Positions 53,101 through 64,000 of a stretch of DNA of 64,000 bases are shown one piece after another. Position numbers and translations under genes: made by a program. Numbering within the stretch: the stretch's first letter is position 1; each line of letters opens with the position of its first letter. The notes beneath the pieces were generated by a model that saw nothing but the letters and a program-made list of their open reading frames with translations, was not told where the DNA came from and ran no database searches. Source of the stretch: Symsagittifera roscoffensis (taxonomy: Eukaryota > Xenacoelomorpha > Acoela > Convolutidae); contig NC_087069.1 in NCBI RefSeq assembly GCF_963678635.1, positions 40,077,076 through 40,141,075 of the forward strand, in the 5' to 3' direction.

Positions 53101-54589
53101 TGTAAGCTTCTTACTGGCTCGTGTAGTTGAGTTTTTTTCTGTTTTTTTTTCTGAGCTAAATTAAAAACATTATGCATTTATTGAAGTTGACTCTCACGTT
53201 TTTTGAGCGGTAAGAGGGTTTTAAAGAGTTAAATGACTTACTGGGTTTTCGTCTCCCAAATTTTTTTTGGTAATTTCTCCACATCTTTTCTTGTCCTTCT
53301 GCATCGTAAATGTTAGTAGCGCTTTGACAGAGTAGTCGTCGTTTTCACTTTGTCCTGCTTCCGATTATGCATTGTTTACTGCACATCGCTCTCTAGGAGC
53401 ATGATCAATATCTACACCAATAAAAAACGAAGGATTTTCTTGTTTGTGCTATTTTACAATTTGACTATTTGAAATATTTACATTTTATGCTTACATTATT
53501 AAGCTATGTTACAATTACAATTTTTTGTGAAGTGTAGTTTGTACTCTCAATTTTTGCACGTAGTCTTTTAAGAGGACAGACAGATATGCGACCTTTTTTG
53601 AAAAAATTTTCCTTTCTCGTTTTATGCATAGTTTCTCCCTCTCGATATAGTGTGCTGGTTCTTCTCTCTTGACAACAAGATGTCTTTTCCGGTTGCTATG
53701 AAAAATCATTGCGGCTGAGTTGAATGTTTTCGTCATTTTTATGTGGTTGATAATTCCTTTTTTTTCTTTAAGAGCTACTCACAATGCTTTCAGCGGAAAT
53801 GGTTTTCCTGCCAGGAGGTTTCTCTGGTTACAGCAGTTTCTCATGTTGTTGATTGATGAAAGTTCCTGTAATCCATTGTTTCTCTCCATTTCTCTCAAAA
53901 CACTCCAAAATGGTTTCTTTGTGTCTCTTTTTTTTGTTTCTTGTTTAAAATTTGTGTGTTTCGAGAGTTATATTTATTTTTCTGGCGAACGCCATTGACA
54001 AGAGTTCCGAAAGTTTTTAAATTGAAATGTTGAAAACTTAAACTTTGGTTGGCTTTTGGTTAAAAAGTCTCTCTCCTTCAGTTCCGAGGGAAAGATATAG
54101 CATGGATCTCATTTTTTTGTCTGCCTCCTCTGGACGCATTCCATTAAGTTCTTGATTTTCTGCTTTTTGGGAAGATGCTTCTACAGCGCGGTAAAATCTT
54201 TGTTCCGGTAGGTCCCTTTCCAATCTAGCGTTTTTTTACCTTGAGTTTTGTCACCTTCTGGGGTATTATAGAAGATAAGTGGCGTTGTAGGATTTCCTTA
54301 CAATCGATATTCTTTTTAGCTATGATTGCTAATTGGAAAATGTCTCCTCAGTCTTACCTTGGAGTTGGAGAGTCGATTGTGTGATTCTACCAAAATTGTG
54401 AAATTCCTCTTACGGTCGATTCACTATTGCTTGACTGCGCCATGATAAAATAATCTAATGCTAAACCTAAATCTAATTAAAATAAAAAGAACAAATATAA
54501 AATCAGTGAATTATTTAATCACTTAAAATTGGATAGAAATATAATCAAATCACAACCCATGTTTTAGTCTTCAAAGCAACTGTCGTGTT

Positions 54590-54745
54590 TTTAGAACATA
54601 ATCTCAAAACATGCTCTAAAACATAGAACATAAACACTAAAACATGATTATGTTCAACATAATTACGTTCTACATGATCAAGTTCTTCATGATTATGTTC
54701 TACATTTAGAACATAATCACGAAAACATAGAATATAATCATGAAG
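54590..54745. repeat. Clustered short palindromic repeats
   Basis: TAGAACATAATC, CATGATTATGTTC and related motifs alternate in both orientations at least six times, giving many possible small hairpins. No fixed spacer length and no cas genes, so it is not a CRISPR array. Confidence 0.7.
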
Positions 54746-55183
54746 TTTCATTTGTTGGGTCAACTTATTGTGAATTGTAAATTATTGTTAGAATCAACAA
54801 ATAGGGTCAACAAGTTCTCAAAGCGCAGCATAAAAAATGAGAAATCATTCATTTGCTTAGCCTGAACGCATACAAAGATTTGTACCAGTTTGACACCTAA
54901 AAAAAAGCCAATTTTATTTCATTCAAAAATTTGAACATGTTTAAATTAGGTTTTTCCGATCGTTTCTTAGCTAGAAAGCCGCTAGTGCTTAGTTTTTGAT
55001 TTTTTTTCCGATGGAACATCTGTTGAAGATCTGAAATGCTTGATTTGTCTTCATCATTGCTTAAAAAAATACGACCACTTCACTAAACGCTGGGCAATTG
55101 TTCTAAATCGTTTATGATTTTCTTTCTAATCACTACTGAAAACCTTCAATCAGTTTTTTCATTTTTCAGCCCGAGCTTTTTGT

Positions 55184-57922
55184 TCCGACTTTCGATACAA
55201 AAGTAACGGAATATTTGTCCACGGGGTGGGTTTTTTTTTCTTCGGACAAACTTCGACTTCTTAACTAGCCAATTTGACGGACTTTTTTTATATCATTCGA
55301 AAGCTATTGTTATCCTGAGCCTGAATTTGAAAAAATATTTTACCTGTGATTATTTTTTGTAAAGTTATGAGGGTTTAAAGATTGCCATTTTGACCAATTT
55401 GGGACAATTAACGCGCGATATAATTCGCGCTATTAACGCGTAAGCGGAGATTTAATCCGTCTTAGAAATCGTTCCAAATTGGTTAAAAGAAGCCTATTTG
55501 CCATAATTGATTTATTACAAGGAGCGAAACTATTGTTTTGTACTTTATATGGCGTGTGGGGGTGATTTTCATTAAAAATTTTCCAAATTTTAGAAAAAAA
55601 ATTTTTTTTTCATTTTATTTTATTTCATTTATTTTTTTATGTTTTTTATGTTATTACTGCTCCATAAACTTCAAAAGGCAGTCGGAACTTACAGGGCTTC
55701 GCCCTGATACGAGCAGTCTTGTTGTTTGGACTTTCGATACGAAAGTAACGGTAATTTTGTGCTCGGGGTTGGTTTTTTTTCTTCAGACAAATTTCGACTT
55801 TTTAACTAGCCATTTTTGACGGAATTTTTTTTTCATCATTCGAAAGCCATTTTTGTCCTGAGCTTGTCCTGAGCTTAAATTTGAAAACATATATCACCTG
55901 TGATCATTTCTCGTTATGTTATGAGGGTTTAAAGATTGCCATTTTGGCCAGTTTGACCAATTTGGGACAATTAATGCGCGATATAATTCGCGCTATTAAC
56001 GCGTAAGCGGAGATTTAATCCGTCTTATAAATCGTTTCAAATTGGTTGAAAGAAGCCTATTTGTCATAATTGATTTGTTACAAGGAGCGAAATCTATTGT
56101 TTTGTACTTTATATGGCGTGTGGGGGATGATTTTCGTAAAAAACTTCAAATTTTAGAGAGAAAAAAAATTTCATTTTATTTTATTTCAATTAATTTTTTA
56201 TGTTTTTTTGCTGCACCATAAACCCTAAAAGGCAGTCGGAACATTCAGGGCTTCGCCTTGATACGAGCAGTCTTGTTTTTTGTTTATTGCTCCGACTTTC
56301 GATACGAAAGTAACGGAATATTTGTGCTCGGGGTGGGTTTTTTTTTCTTCAGACAAATTTCGACTTTTTAAGTAGCCGTTTTTGACGGAATTTTTTTAGC
56401 ATTCGAAAGGTATTGTTGACTTGAGCTTGAATTTGAAAAGATATTTCACCTGTGATCATTTTTCGTAAAGTTATGAGGGTTTAAAGGTTGCCATTTTGAC
56501 CAATTTGGGACAATTAACGCGCGATATAATTCGCGCTATTAACGCGTAAGCGGAGATTTAATCCGTCTTAGAAATCGTTCCAAATTGGTTAAAAGAAGCT
56601 TATTTGCCATAATTGATTTATTACAAGGAGCGAAACTATTGTTTTGTACTTTATATGGCGTGTGGGGGTGATTTTCATTAAAAACTTTCCAAATTTTAGA
56701 AAAAAAAATTTTTTTTTATTTTATTTTATTTCATTTATTTTTTTATGTTTTTTATGTTATTACTGCTCCATAAACTTCAAAAGGCAGTCGGAACTTACAG
56801 GGCTTCGCCCTGATACGAGCAGTCTTGTTGTTTGGACTTTCGATACGAAAGTAACGGTAATTTTGTGCTCGGGGTTGGTTTTTTTTCTTCAGACAAATTT
56901 CGACTTTTTAACTAGCCATTTTTGACGGAATTTTTTTTTCATCATTCGAAAGCCATTTTTGTCCTGAGCTTGTCCTGAGCTTAAATTTGAAAACATATAT
57001 CACCTGTGATGATTTCTCGTTATGTTATGAGGGTTTAAAGATTGCCATTTTGGCCAGTTTGACCAATTTGGGACAATTAATGCGCGATATATTTCGCGCT
57101 ATTAACGCGTAAGCGGAGATTTAATCCGTCTTATAAATCGTTTCAAATTGGTTGAAAGAAGCCTATTTGTCATAATTGATTTGTTACAAGGAGCGAAATC
57201 TATTGTTTTGTACTTTATATGGCGTGTGGGGGATGATTTTCGTAAAAAACTTCAAATTTTAGAGAAAAAAAAATTTCATTTTATTTTATTTCAATTAATT
57301 TTTTATGTTTTTTTGCTGCACCATAAACCTTAAAAGGCAGTCGGAACATTCAGGGCTTCGCCTTGATACGAGCAGTCTTGTTTTTTGTTTATTGCTCCGA
57401 CTTTCGATACGAAAGTAACGGAATATTTGTGCTCGGGGTGGGTTTTTTTTTCTTCAGACAAATTTCGACTTTTTAAGTAGCCGTTTTTGACGGAATTTTT
57501 TATAGCATTCGAAAGGTATTGTTGACTTGAGCTTGAATTTGAAAAGATATTTCACCTGTGATCATTTTTCGTAAAGTTATGGGGGTTTAAAGATTGCCAT
57601 TTTGGTCAATTAGGGATAATTAACGCGCGATAAATTTCGCGCTATTAACGCGTAAGCGAGATTTAATCCGTCTTAGAAATTGTTCCAAATTGGTTCAAGG
57701 AAGCTTATATGCCATAATTGATTTGTTAATAGCCGCAAAGTCTACAACTTTAAACTTAATATGACGTGTGGGGGGATGTTTTTAAATAAAATCTCAAATT
57801 TTTTCAAAAATTTTTTAAATTTTTTTTGGTTACATTGAAAATTTTCAAGTTATTAATGTTCCATAGACCTTAAAATGCAGTCGAAACATTCAAGGCTTGG
57901 CCCTGATACGAGCAGTCTTGTT
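55184..57922 (+). repeat. Higher-order tandem array, about 550-bp units in 1106-bp pairs
   Basis: Five units begin with GACTTTCGATAC near 55187, 55730, 56293, 56836 and 57399, spaced 544, 564, 544 and 563 bp. Units 1 and 3, and units 2 and 4, are closest to each other (the 281-bp stretch at 55538 recurs 1106 bp on at 56644 almost unchanged). Conserved parts include GCGCGATATAATTCGCGC-CTATTAACGCGT-type near-palindromes and GGGCTTCGCCCTGATACGAG near each unit end. Unit 5 is shorter and more diverged. Confidence 0.9.
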
Positions 57923-58682
57923 CTTTTTATGCTGTTTTACTAAAATTGCTGTGCAAAATTTGTCGCTCAACGCAAAAGTAGAAGCTGAGCTTTTGTCATT
58001 TGGAAGTGAATATGAAATGAAGACTTCCTGTTTATATCTTGTTCATCAGTTGAAAATTGGTTGACCAATATCAAAAACATAGTTTATACCATTACTCTTT
58101 TATGCCAAATTTTTGAATTTCAAACAAAAGTTTGTTATGACTGAAAAATATGGTAATGCGCAGGTCAAAATTGATCCAAAGTTCAAAAAAGGACAGAATT
58201 TTCCTACTTTTCAGTAAACAGGCAAGCGTTCCGAAATGTTAAGTTTCTCACTACTGGTAGTCTTCAGTTTTTCGACATTGTAAGGGTTCAATGGCTGAAA
58301 TTTAAAAAAAAAAAGATTGATTCGGTCAAAAACTTTTGTTTAAACTTTGCACGTAAACAAGCTCAACGAGCCTATGTTCTGAAAATTGAGCTTAAAGTTC
58401 GCATCATCGCGTTTATTTTTACTATTACAATTAGACGAAGGATCAAAAACGCGCTTGAAAGTTTTCGGATTCTTCGTATGTTGTTTCCATGTAAATATAT
58501 AATAAACTTTCCTGCATCCTAATTTTCTATTATTGATTGTTTGAATAACTATAGTAGAATCTGAATTAAATGAAATAAATGAAATATACCATCACTGGAA
58601 TTTTTTAACAGACTGTTCAAAACGCGTTTATGAGAAAAAAATAAGTTTTAAAAACATCGATAGGCCGTGATTTTTGAAAGTT

Positions 58683-61600
58683 TCAACCCTGGTTAATCAC
58701 GAAACTTTCTTCCTCGGAATTGAAATCAAACGTGTCTTTCGATTCAATAGAAGACGGACATTCCCAGTAATGGTCATCGTCATAATCGATCACATCTACT
58801 TCACGTGGTTGTTCGGTCTTCAAACACATTTTATGCTTTTGCAAGGTTTGAACTAATTTCTTAAACATGCGCTTCATTTCTGCTCTGAAGCTTGAACTGT
58901 ACAAACCGTAGAAAATCAAGTTGCAAATTGCGACCATAAGTCCTTCAAGCATAAGCCACACATTCAAAGCAAATTCAGCATTATTGTTAATTGGTCCATT
59001 GTAAAGCTCGTAGAACTGTATAAAAATTGAAGGGATAAAAGCAAACGAGTACACCAAACTTGGAATCGAAAACTGTAGCGACCATTTGTAAATTTTGAAA
59101 GAGTAATCACGCGCTATTGAATACCCAGTCATTTTAACATCTGAGCTTTCGGCTTCAATTTCTGCGTGGCGGTTGTTTCGTATGAATGAACGTTTGGCTT
59201 TAAAAATTACAACTAAAAGCAGTACCCAAATTAGTGCAATTAGCAGAAGAGTTATCAAATTTGAAATAACAAAAGCTGTTTCCCCATGAGTGTCAATAAT
59301 GCACTCGCCATCTTTTTCGACATAAGTAAAGTTTATTCGACAACAAGCTGGACTTATGTACGTCTTACTGTACGCAATATTGTATGTTCGCACAAATAAA
59401 ACTTGAGGCAAATTTGTGATAAGACCAAGGGACCATCCGATCATATTCATTGTTAGAAACTTATGCTCGATGAACCATGATGGAACTCTACTAGACTTAT
59501 CATCAATTGCTATGAGTAGGTTGACAAATAGAAGAGATGTCCTAGAACAGAAAACTTGGGTTATTTTCTGAGGGGGGTGTAGCGAGCGATTAGCATGTGT
59601 GCCTATTAGCAGGCGATAATTGCTTTAACTGGGTGTGCTTTCAGACGAAAAAAAATTAGCATGAATTAGCAAATAATTTCGAAAATCACTTGATTTGTTA
59701 GAAGAAGTAACATTTCATTTTCACCTTTTCAAAAATTCAGCTGAAGGCACGCTGTTCAAAATTTTGAATTTGATTAAACAAAACGTGAAAAAGCGAATCT
59801 TCAAACTACATTCTTTTACATGTGCATGCTAATCGACACACATGCTAAAAAGCCGGTCCCCTTTTCCGTGCAACCTAAATTCATCAGAAAAAGGTTTTTC
59901 AAAACGCGAGTTTACGAGGTTTTCGGACGCAGAATGAACAGGTTATTTTTTTGTTTCGTTAGTTTTGAAATTTGTTTGCAGAAATTTGTAAAAGATGATT
60001 TGAAGCAATTTGAGTAAACGTTTGTCTTTACAAGCAATGTCAGAATGTAAATTGTCAGAAACTTTCCTAGTTAGGTTAACTGGGGTTTGTGGATAACAAA
60101 ATTTACTAAGTTTAGTTTTTCAGCAGGTTTTGTGCTCGATGTAGTGAGACAAATTACAAATTTTTAACTATCAGTTTTTTATTTAGTTTTTAATATTATC
60201 TGTAAAAAGCCATGCCATGATTACTTTAGAAAAAATAGTTACCTACAGTCTTTTTTATTAAATTTTGGGGTATGAAAATTTTAATGTTAAGAAACTGCTG
60301 CAATTTAAATCGGAATTAGAAATCCTTCTCAGCCTCATCAATAATGCAACTAAAAAAGGCCAGCTAATTATTTTTTAGGCATACAAGAGCTTTGGGAACA
60401 GTCAGAGTTTCGCTTTGATGCGACTGCTCTAGTTTTTCCGACCTGCGAAGAAAATGACAGAAAATTTGTGCTCATGGTGTTTTTTTTCTCCGAAAACACA
60501 TTCGAATTTTAAATAGCCCTTTATGGTGGGATTCTTATGTCATCTGATATCTACTGACATTCTGACCCCGAAACTGTTCCCATATGACCTTTTTGATGCA
60601 AAAAAAGGAGGTTTCGATGACGGTGACTCTGGCCAATTTGAGATAACTAATGCGCAATATACTACGTGCTATTAACGCTCAAGCAGCAATTCAATTCGGC
60701 TCAGAAATTGTTCCAGCTGTGGGGTATATTTTTCAAAAACATAATATGACTTTGATTTTATACTTTTCTTAGTTTCATCATTTTCTTAAAAGAAAAACAA
60801 CTCCATGAACGTTAAAAAGCATGGACGTTGAAATCCATGGACGTTAAAAAGCATAAACTCCATGGTCGTTAAAAAGCATAAAAAACAACTCCATGGAAGG
60901 TTAAAAAGCTGTCAACTGTCTATGAAAAGCAGTAGCAAATTCAGACTACACTAAAACGCTTGTAAATTGATTTTTCATTGAACGCAAAGCAAGACTGAAT
61001 GTTCCGACTGCCTCTTAAGTTCTATGGAGCAATAGTAATATGAAAAAATTAAATAAATGAAATAAAATAAACTCAATTATTTTTTCAAATTTGAGATTTT
61101 TGTGAAAATCATCCCCCCATATAAAACACAAAGTGATGGTTTTTGCTCCAAGTAACAAATCAAATATGGCAGATAAGCTTCCTCCAACTAATTTGGAACG
61201 ATTTCTAAGACGGATTAAATTTCCGCTTACGCATTAATTGCGTGTAATATATCGTGCGCTAATTGTAACCAATTGGCCAAAATGGCGATCTTTAAACCCC
61301 CGTAATTTTACGAAAAATGATCACGGGTGAATTATCTTTTTAACTTTGAGCTCAGGACAAAATTTTTTGAGTGATATAAAAAAATTTCCGTCAAAAACGA
61401 TAGTTAAAAAGACAAAGTTTGTCTGAAAAAAGCCACCTTAAGCAAAAATATTCCATTACTTTTGTTAGAAAAGTCGGAACAAGCGAGAAAATATTGCTCA
61501 TTTTTGACGCTTCATGTTTGATTACTTGTAACTGGTTTTCGTAGCAAAATTGAACTTCAAAGCTTTCTGTGAAATTGTCTGGAGTTTGGAGCAAAAATTA

Positions 61601-63583
61601 TGAGCTTAAGGAAATCTTAGCTGCTAAAGCAGTCGAGCTTTTTGTGAATATGTTTTTATTACCCTATTAAAATCTTCAGGCTGAAAAAGAATATCAGTGT
61701 TTTGTTTGACTATTCCTTACACCCTCCCCCCCACCTCACATATGCATCAATTTTATGTTGTTATGGGTGGAAAATTTCATGGGATTTTACAAGGTTAAAT
61801 ACGGAGACCAAATATGTTTGTCAAAAAATAATTAGTCCACATACCAATTTGTGTAGCAATCTGATAGTGTGAACAAATTTTTACCACTAAAATTTTGCTG
61901 GTGGGGGAAAGAAAAAGACCCGCGTTGACCAAAAGGGCTAATCATACAACTTTCAAATAAAAAAACTGCAAATGATACACTTTTTATGCCATTCTATAAG
62001 TTCAGAAAATTGCATGAAAGGTCAATGATTAATGGTTTTTCATATATGGAAATTGTATGCACACAAAGACCGAACACATGTCACAAAAACCATGGTTTAC
62101 TCAAAACCAAAGGTTTGATCGCCTAGAATTTACAATGCATCGGAAACGACATGAATTCTGTATGAGTGTTCTTACACAAATCATATACTGAAACAACAAA
62201 CTTTTAAATTTTGGCAAACATTTTTAAAGATAATTCCTTTTAAAATTTGTATTTTTAAATTATCAGACATTAATCAAGGCATATATAAACAAGGAATAAA
62301 ATTTTAAAAAAGTTAACATGAAAAACGGAAAAAGATCAATTTTTGTGTAACCAAAACTACGTTATGCACACAAAACAATTAAATTTTGCATGCAAAAAAA
62401 ACTTTTGGGAAACTTTTTTGTACAAAATTTAATTTGCGGATGAGAACAAAAACAAAAAATTTTCAGGGCTTTTCCAAAATTACTTATGGGACTATTTCAA
62501 AGCTTTTCTTTTTTTTAGTACGATAAACCGACATTTATGCCAAAACAAGAAATTGAAATATCTTGTATAATTTAGCAAATGTATGAAATTTGTATGACTA
62601 TTTTTTCATAGATGAAGCTTATTGAATTGTATGATTAGCATTTTTGGTGTATTAAAGTCAACCCGGGAAGCCTTTTGTTTTCTTCTTATTTGATGTTTTT
62701 AATGGGGTTCCGATAGTTTTAGTGGTAGATCGAAGATTTGCGTGAAAAAGGCACCAAACAGATCTCTTTGTGCTAACATTTTTTGTTGGTAGAAAACTTT
62801 CCCCTCAAACTTCTTAACGACTCTGATAAGAAAACATAGTCCGCGACTATAAAACACTACCCAGGTTACGAAATTTCGATAGCGGAATCAACATCGGCGC
62901 GACTTAGAAGGTTTGAAAGTTATTCGCGGACCTCGAGCGGGCAAGCAAGTAATAAAAAGCCCTTTTGTCTGCCCCTTTCTAAATCTGCATACGGATAGTT
63001 CTCTAACATTTAGAAAAAATACAAATAGATGTCTCAAAATAGCCACAAAATGAACTATTTTGATAATTAAAGAGCACAGGAATTAAAATAAACCTCTTGA
63101 TGAGAAAAAAAACTGCATTTACAAGCAGTCAATTTTAACTCTAGTTAATATGGTTTGTACTAACTTGAAAAAAAAAAATTCGTCTTACCAAATGAGAGAT
63201 GAAGATAAGCCAATTTTGCTGATTAAAGCTCCGACAAAGCACAAATTAGCGTCCATATTTTGCTCCGACTCCTCTGGGTCGAAGGCATAGTTGTCGGGAA
63301 CATCGCCGAACAAGAACCGAATGAAAGACGAAGTAGAAGTTATCGCATCCGAGAGAATAATCATCGCAATAATTTTTCGACTGGTTGTTTTTAGTTTTTT
63401 CATAAAAAATGGAGGGATAATTAAAAATGGTGAAGAAAAAAGTACTATAAAAGAGAGTGTTGTATATCCGTATATTTTGAGTTCGCCAAGTGATCGTTCG
63501 TCGAAGTGAGTGTTGTTATCGTCTAAAATTCGGTTGTAGAAAGTACCAGGGTAGCAATAATTGGGTTCCTCCGATTCATCCAT
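58683..63583 (-). CDS. Seven-transmembrane receptor, two exons
   Basis: Exon 1 is 63583-63189 and exon 2 is 59541-58683, joined across an intron with GTAAGA and CTAG ends; total 417 residues from ATG 63583. The N-terminus is short, with an NNT glycosylation site and Cys10. Seven hydrophobic segments are visible: TTLSFIVLFSSPFLIIPP (TM1), KIIAMIILSDAITSTSSFIR (TM2), a Cys-started TM3 spanning the splice, KFLTMNMIGWSLGLITNLP (TM4), NLITLLLIALIWVLLLVVIF (TM5), SLQFSIPSLVYSFAFIPSIF (TM6) and MLEGLMVAICNLIFYGLYSS (TM7). An acidic, Ser-rich tail follows. No DRY or NPxxY motif is present; the pattern is closer to class B/cAMP-receptor-like GPCRs, with no large ectodomain. The ligand is unknown. Confidence 0.85.
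60380..61480. repeat. Inverted pair of diverged 550-bp array units
   Basis: A direct copy at about 60380-60790 (GATGCGACTGCTCTAG unit end, then AAATTTGTGCTCATGGTG) faces an inverted copy at about 60985-61480 (TGTTCCGACTGCCTCTTAAG, then ACGGATTAAATTTCCGCTTA and AAAAGTCGGAACAAG). These relate to the 55-57 kb array but are much more diverged. Confidence 0.8.
60802..60910. repeat. Short minisatellite (CATGGACGTTAAAAAGC)
   Basis: ACTCCATG(G/A)-CGTTAAAAAGCAT-like units of about 20-30 bp occur four to five times with small changes. Intronic. Confidence 0.8.
62070..62670 (+). repeat. Dispersed repeat family A, copy 2
   Basis: Aligns in the same direction with 2700-3300: GGTTTACTCAAA near 62092, TATCAGACATTAATCAAGGC near 62262 and GAATTGTATGATTAGC near 62624. 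No coding potential. Confidence 0.7.
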
Positions 63584-64000
63584 AGTTCTTTCGTCTTTGT
63601 AGCTTTCGGCTTACTGAATTCAGAGCCAATTTTGCCTTTATTTTTAATCAAAACAACACCTAAAGATTTATTTTGTAGGTTAAAATTAACCAAAATTGAA
63701 CTACAGACTGTCAAAGGCGTAATTGATTGTTTTAAATACCTGGTGATCACATTATATTGATGCAAACATTTTAGATTTGAGCTTCATTAAGAGACTATTG
63801 TTAATTCTATTGTTCACAATAGAGTTTTGGGTTTCATTTTGTTCAAATAAATAAACCCAAAGGCATATATTAAATTACTGATCATCACGTGATGGCAGTA
63901 CGGCGGTTATAACAAATATTCAAATCAAAACAGCATTTAGAAACGGTGAATATACAATTTATAATCCATCGCAAAAACATTAATATTATGATTTTTGTTT
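63584..64000. other. Upstream flank of the receptor gene
   Basis: About 420 bp above the presumed receptor start codon, AT-rich. The promoter and possible 5' untranslated exon should lie here or beyond; no clear core motif was seen. The overlapping open frame at 63523-63765 is not supported. Confidence 0.4.

Larger units (their letters stand above)
46848..58682. other. Intergenic region between the coiled-coil gene and the receptor gene
   Basis: About 11.8 kb with no supported gene. It has the two diverged copies of a repeat with a C-rich end (47560-48460 and 48783-50110), a palindromic AACATAATCATG cluster (54590-54745) and the higher-order array (55184-57922). Stretches 50150-54540 show no structure I could interpret; short open frames there are at chance length. 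Confidence 0.55.
59542..63188 (-). other. Intron of the 7TM receptor gene, repeat-bearing
   Basis: 3.65 kb between the two receptor exons. It holds diverged copies of the 550-bp array unit facing each other (about 60380-60790 and 60985-61480), a short minisatellite (60802-60910) and dispersed repeat family A (62070-62670). The open frame at 59820-60017 has no recognisable content. Confidence 0.75.

Noticed and set aside
54590-54745. Repeats resembling a CRISPR array
   Set aside because: Variable spacing, both orientations, eukaryotic context and no cas genes.
55538-56925. Two almost identical 93-codon frames (55538-55819 and 56644-56925)
   Set aside because: Their identity reflects the 1106-bp higher-order repeat; the other array units do not keep the frame.
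1-64000. tRNA, rRNA or retrotransposon reverse transcriptase genes
   Set aside because: No cloverleaf, ribosomal core or YxDD-type reverse transcriptase motif was noticed on either strand; a tRNAscan or profile search could still find a diverged one.

Overview
The window is AT-rich nuclear DNA from an invertebrate animal: GT-AG introns of 100 bp to over 30 kb, many diverged repeats, a seven-transmembrane receptor gene and a long coiled-coil gene. The sequence alone does not name the phylum.

Layout. (1) 3851-46847, + strand: eleven joinable exons (515 codons and a stop, in one frame) of a host coiled-coil protein; the 5' end lies outside the window or was not recognised. (2) Its sixth visible exon is separated from the fifth by a 33-kb intron (6544-39522), which holds a complete Polinton/Maverick (adintovirus-like) element at 6861-24766 and a single-exon minus-strand gene (about 30163-31158, possible MATH domain). 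(3) 46848-58682 is repeat-rich intergenic DNA, with two diverged copies of a C-rich block and a higher-order tandem array (55184-57922, unit pair 1106 bp). (4) 58683-63583, - strand: a complete two-exon 7TM receptor whose 3.65-kb intron carries diverged copies of the tandem-array unit.

The Polinton is 17,906 bp, starts with AG, is flanked by a perfect 6-bp target duplication (CAAACC) and has inverted terminal repeats of about 219 bp. It appears intact. Most genes run leftward as a compressed, overlapping block from 24248 to 16157: three unknown proteins (one with a DxEG exonuclease-like start), two small proteins, a two-helix membrane protein, the FtsK/HerA-type packaging ATPase, two conserved Polinton proteins, the rve integrase, penton-like minor capsid protein, basic pX/pVI-like virion protein, double-jelly-roll major capsid protein and adenain-like protease. 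A short + strand pair (14868-15891) encodes a PC4-like protein and a protein with a possible HUH motif. The left part holds an unknown acidic/Ser-Thr protein and a three-exon protein-primed-type family B DNA polymerase carrying N-terminal C2H2 zinc fingers.

The set gives replication (PolB), integration (integrase and TIRs), capsid building and maturation (MCP, penton, basic protein, protease) and genome packaging (ATPase), so the element could be a virus as well as a transposon. The most unusual points are the terminal repeats, each of which folds back on itself over its whole length like a hairpin telomere, together with a candidate HUH-type protein in an element that also has PolB and integrase; the dense stop-start gene ladder; and PolB being the only gene with recognised introns.
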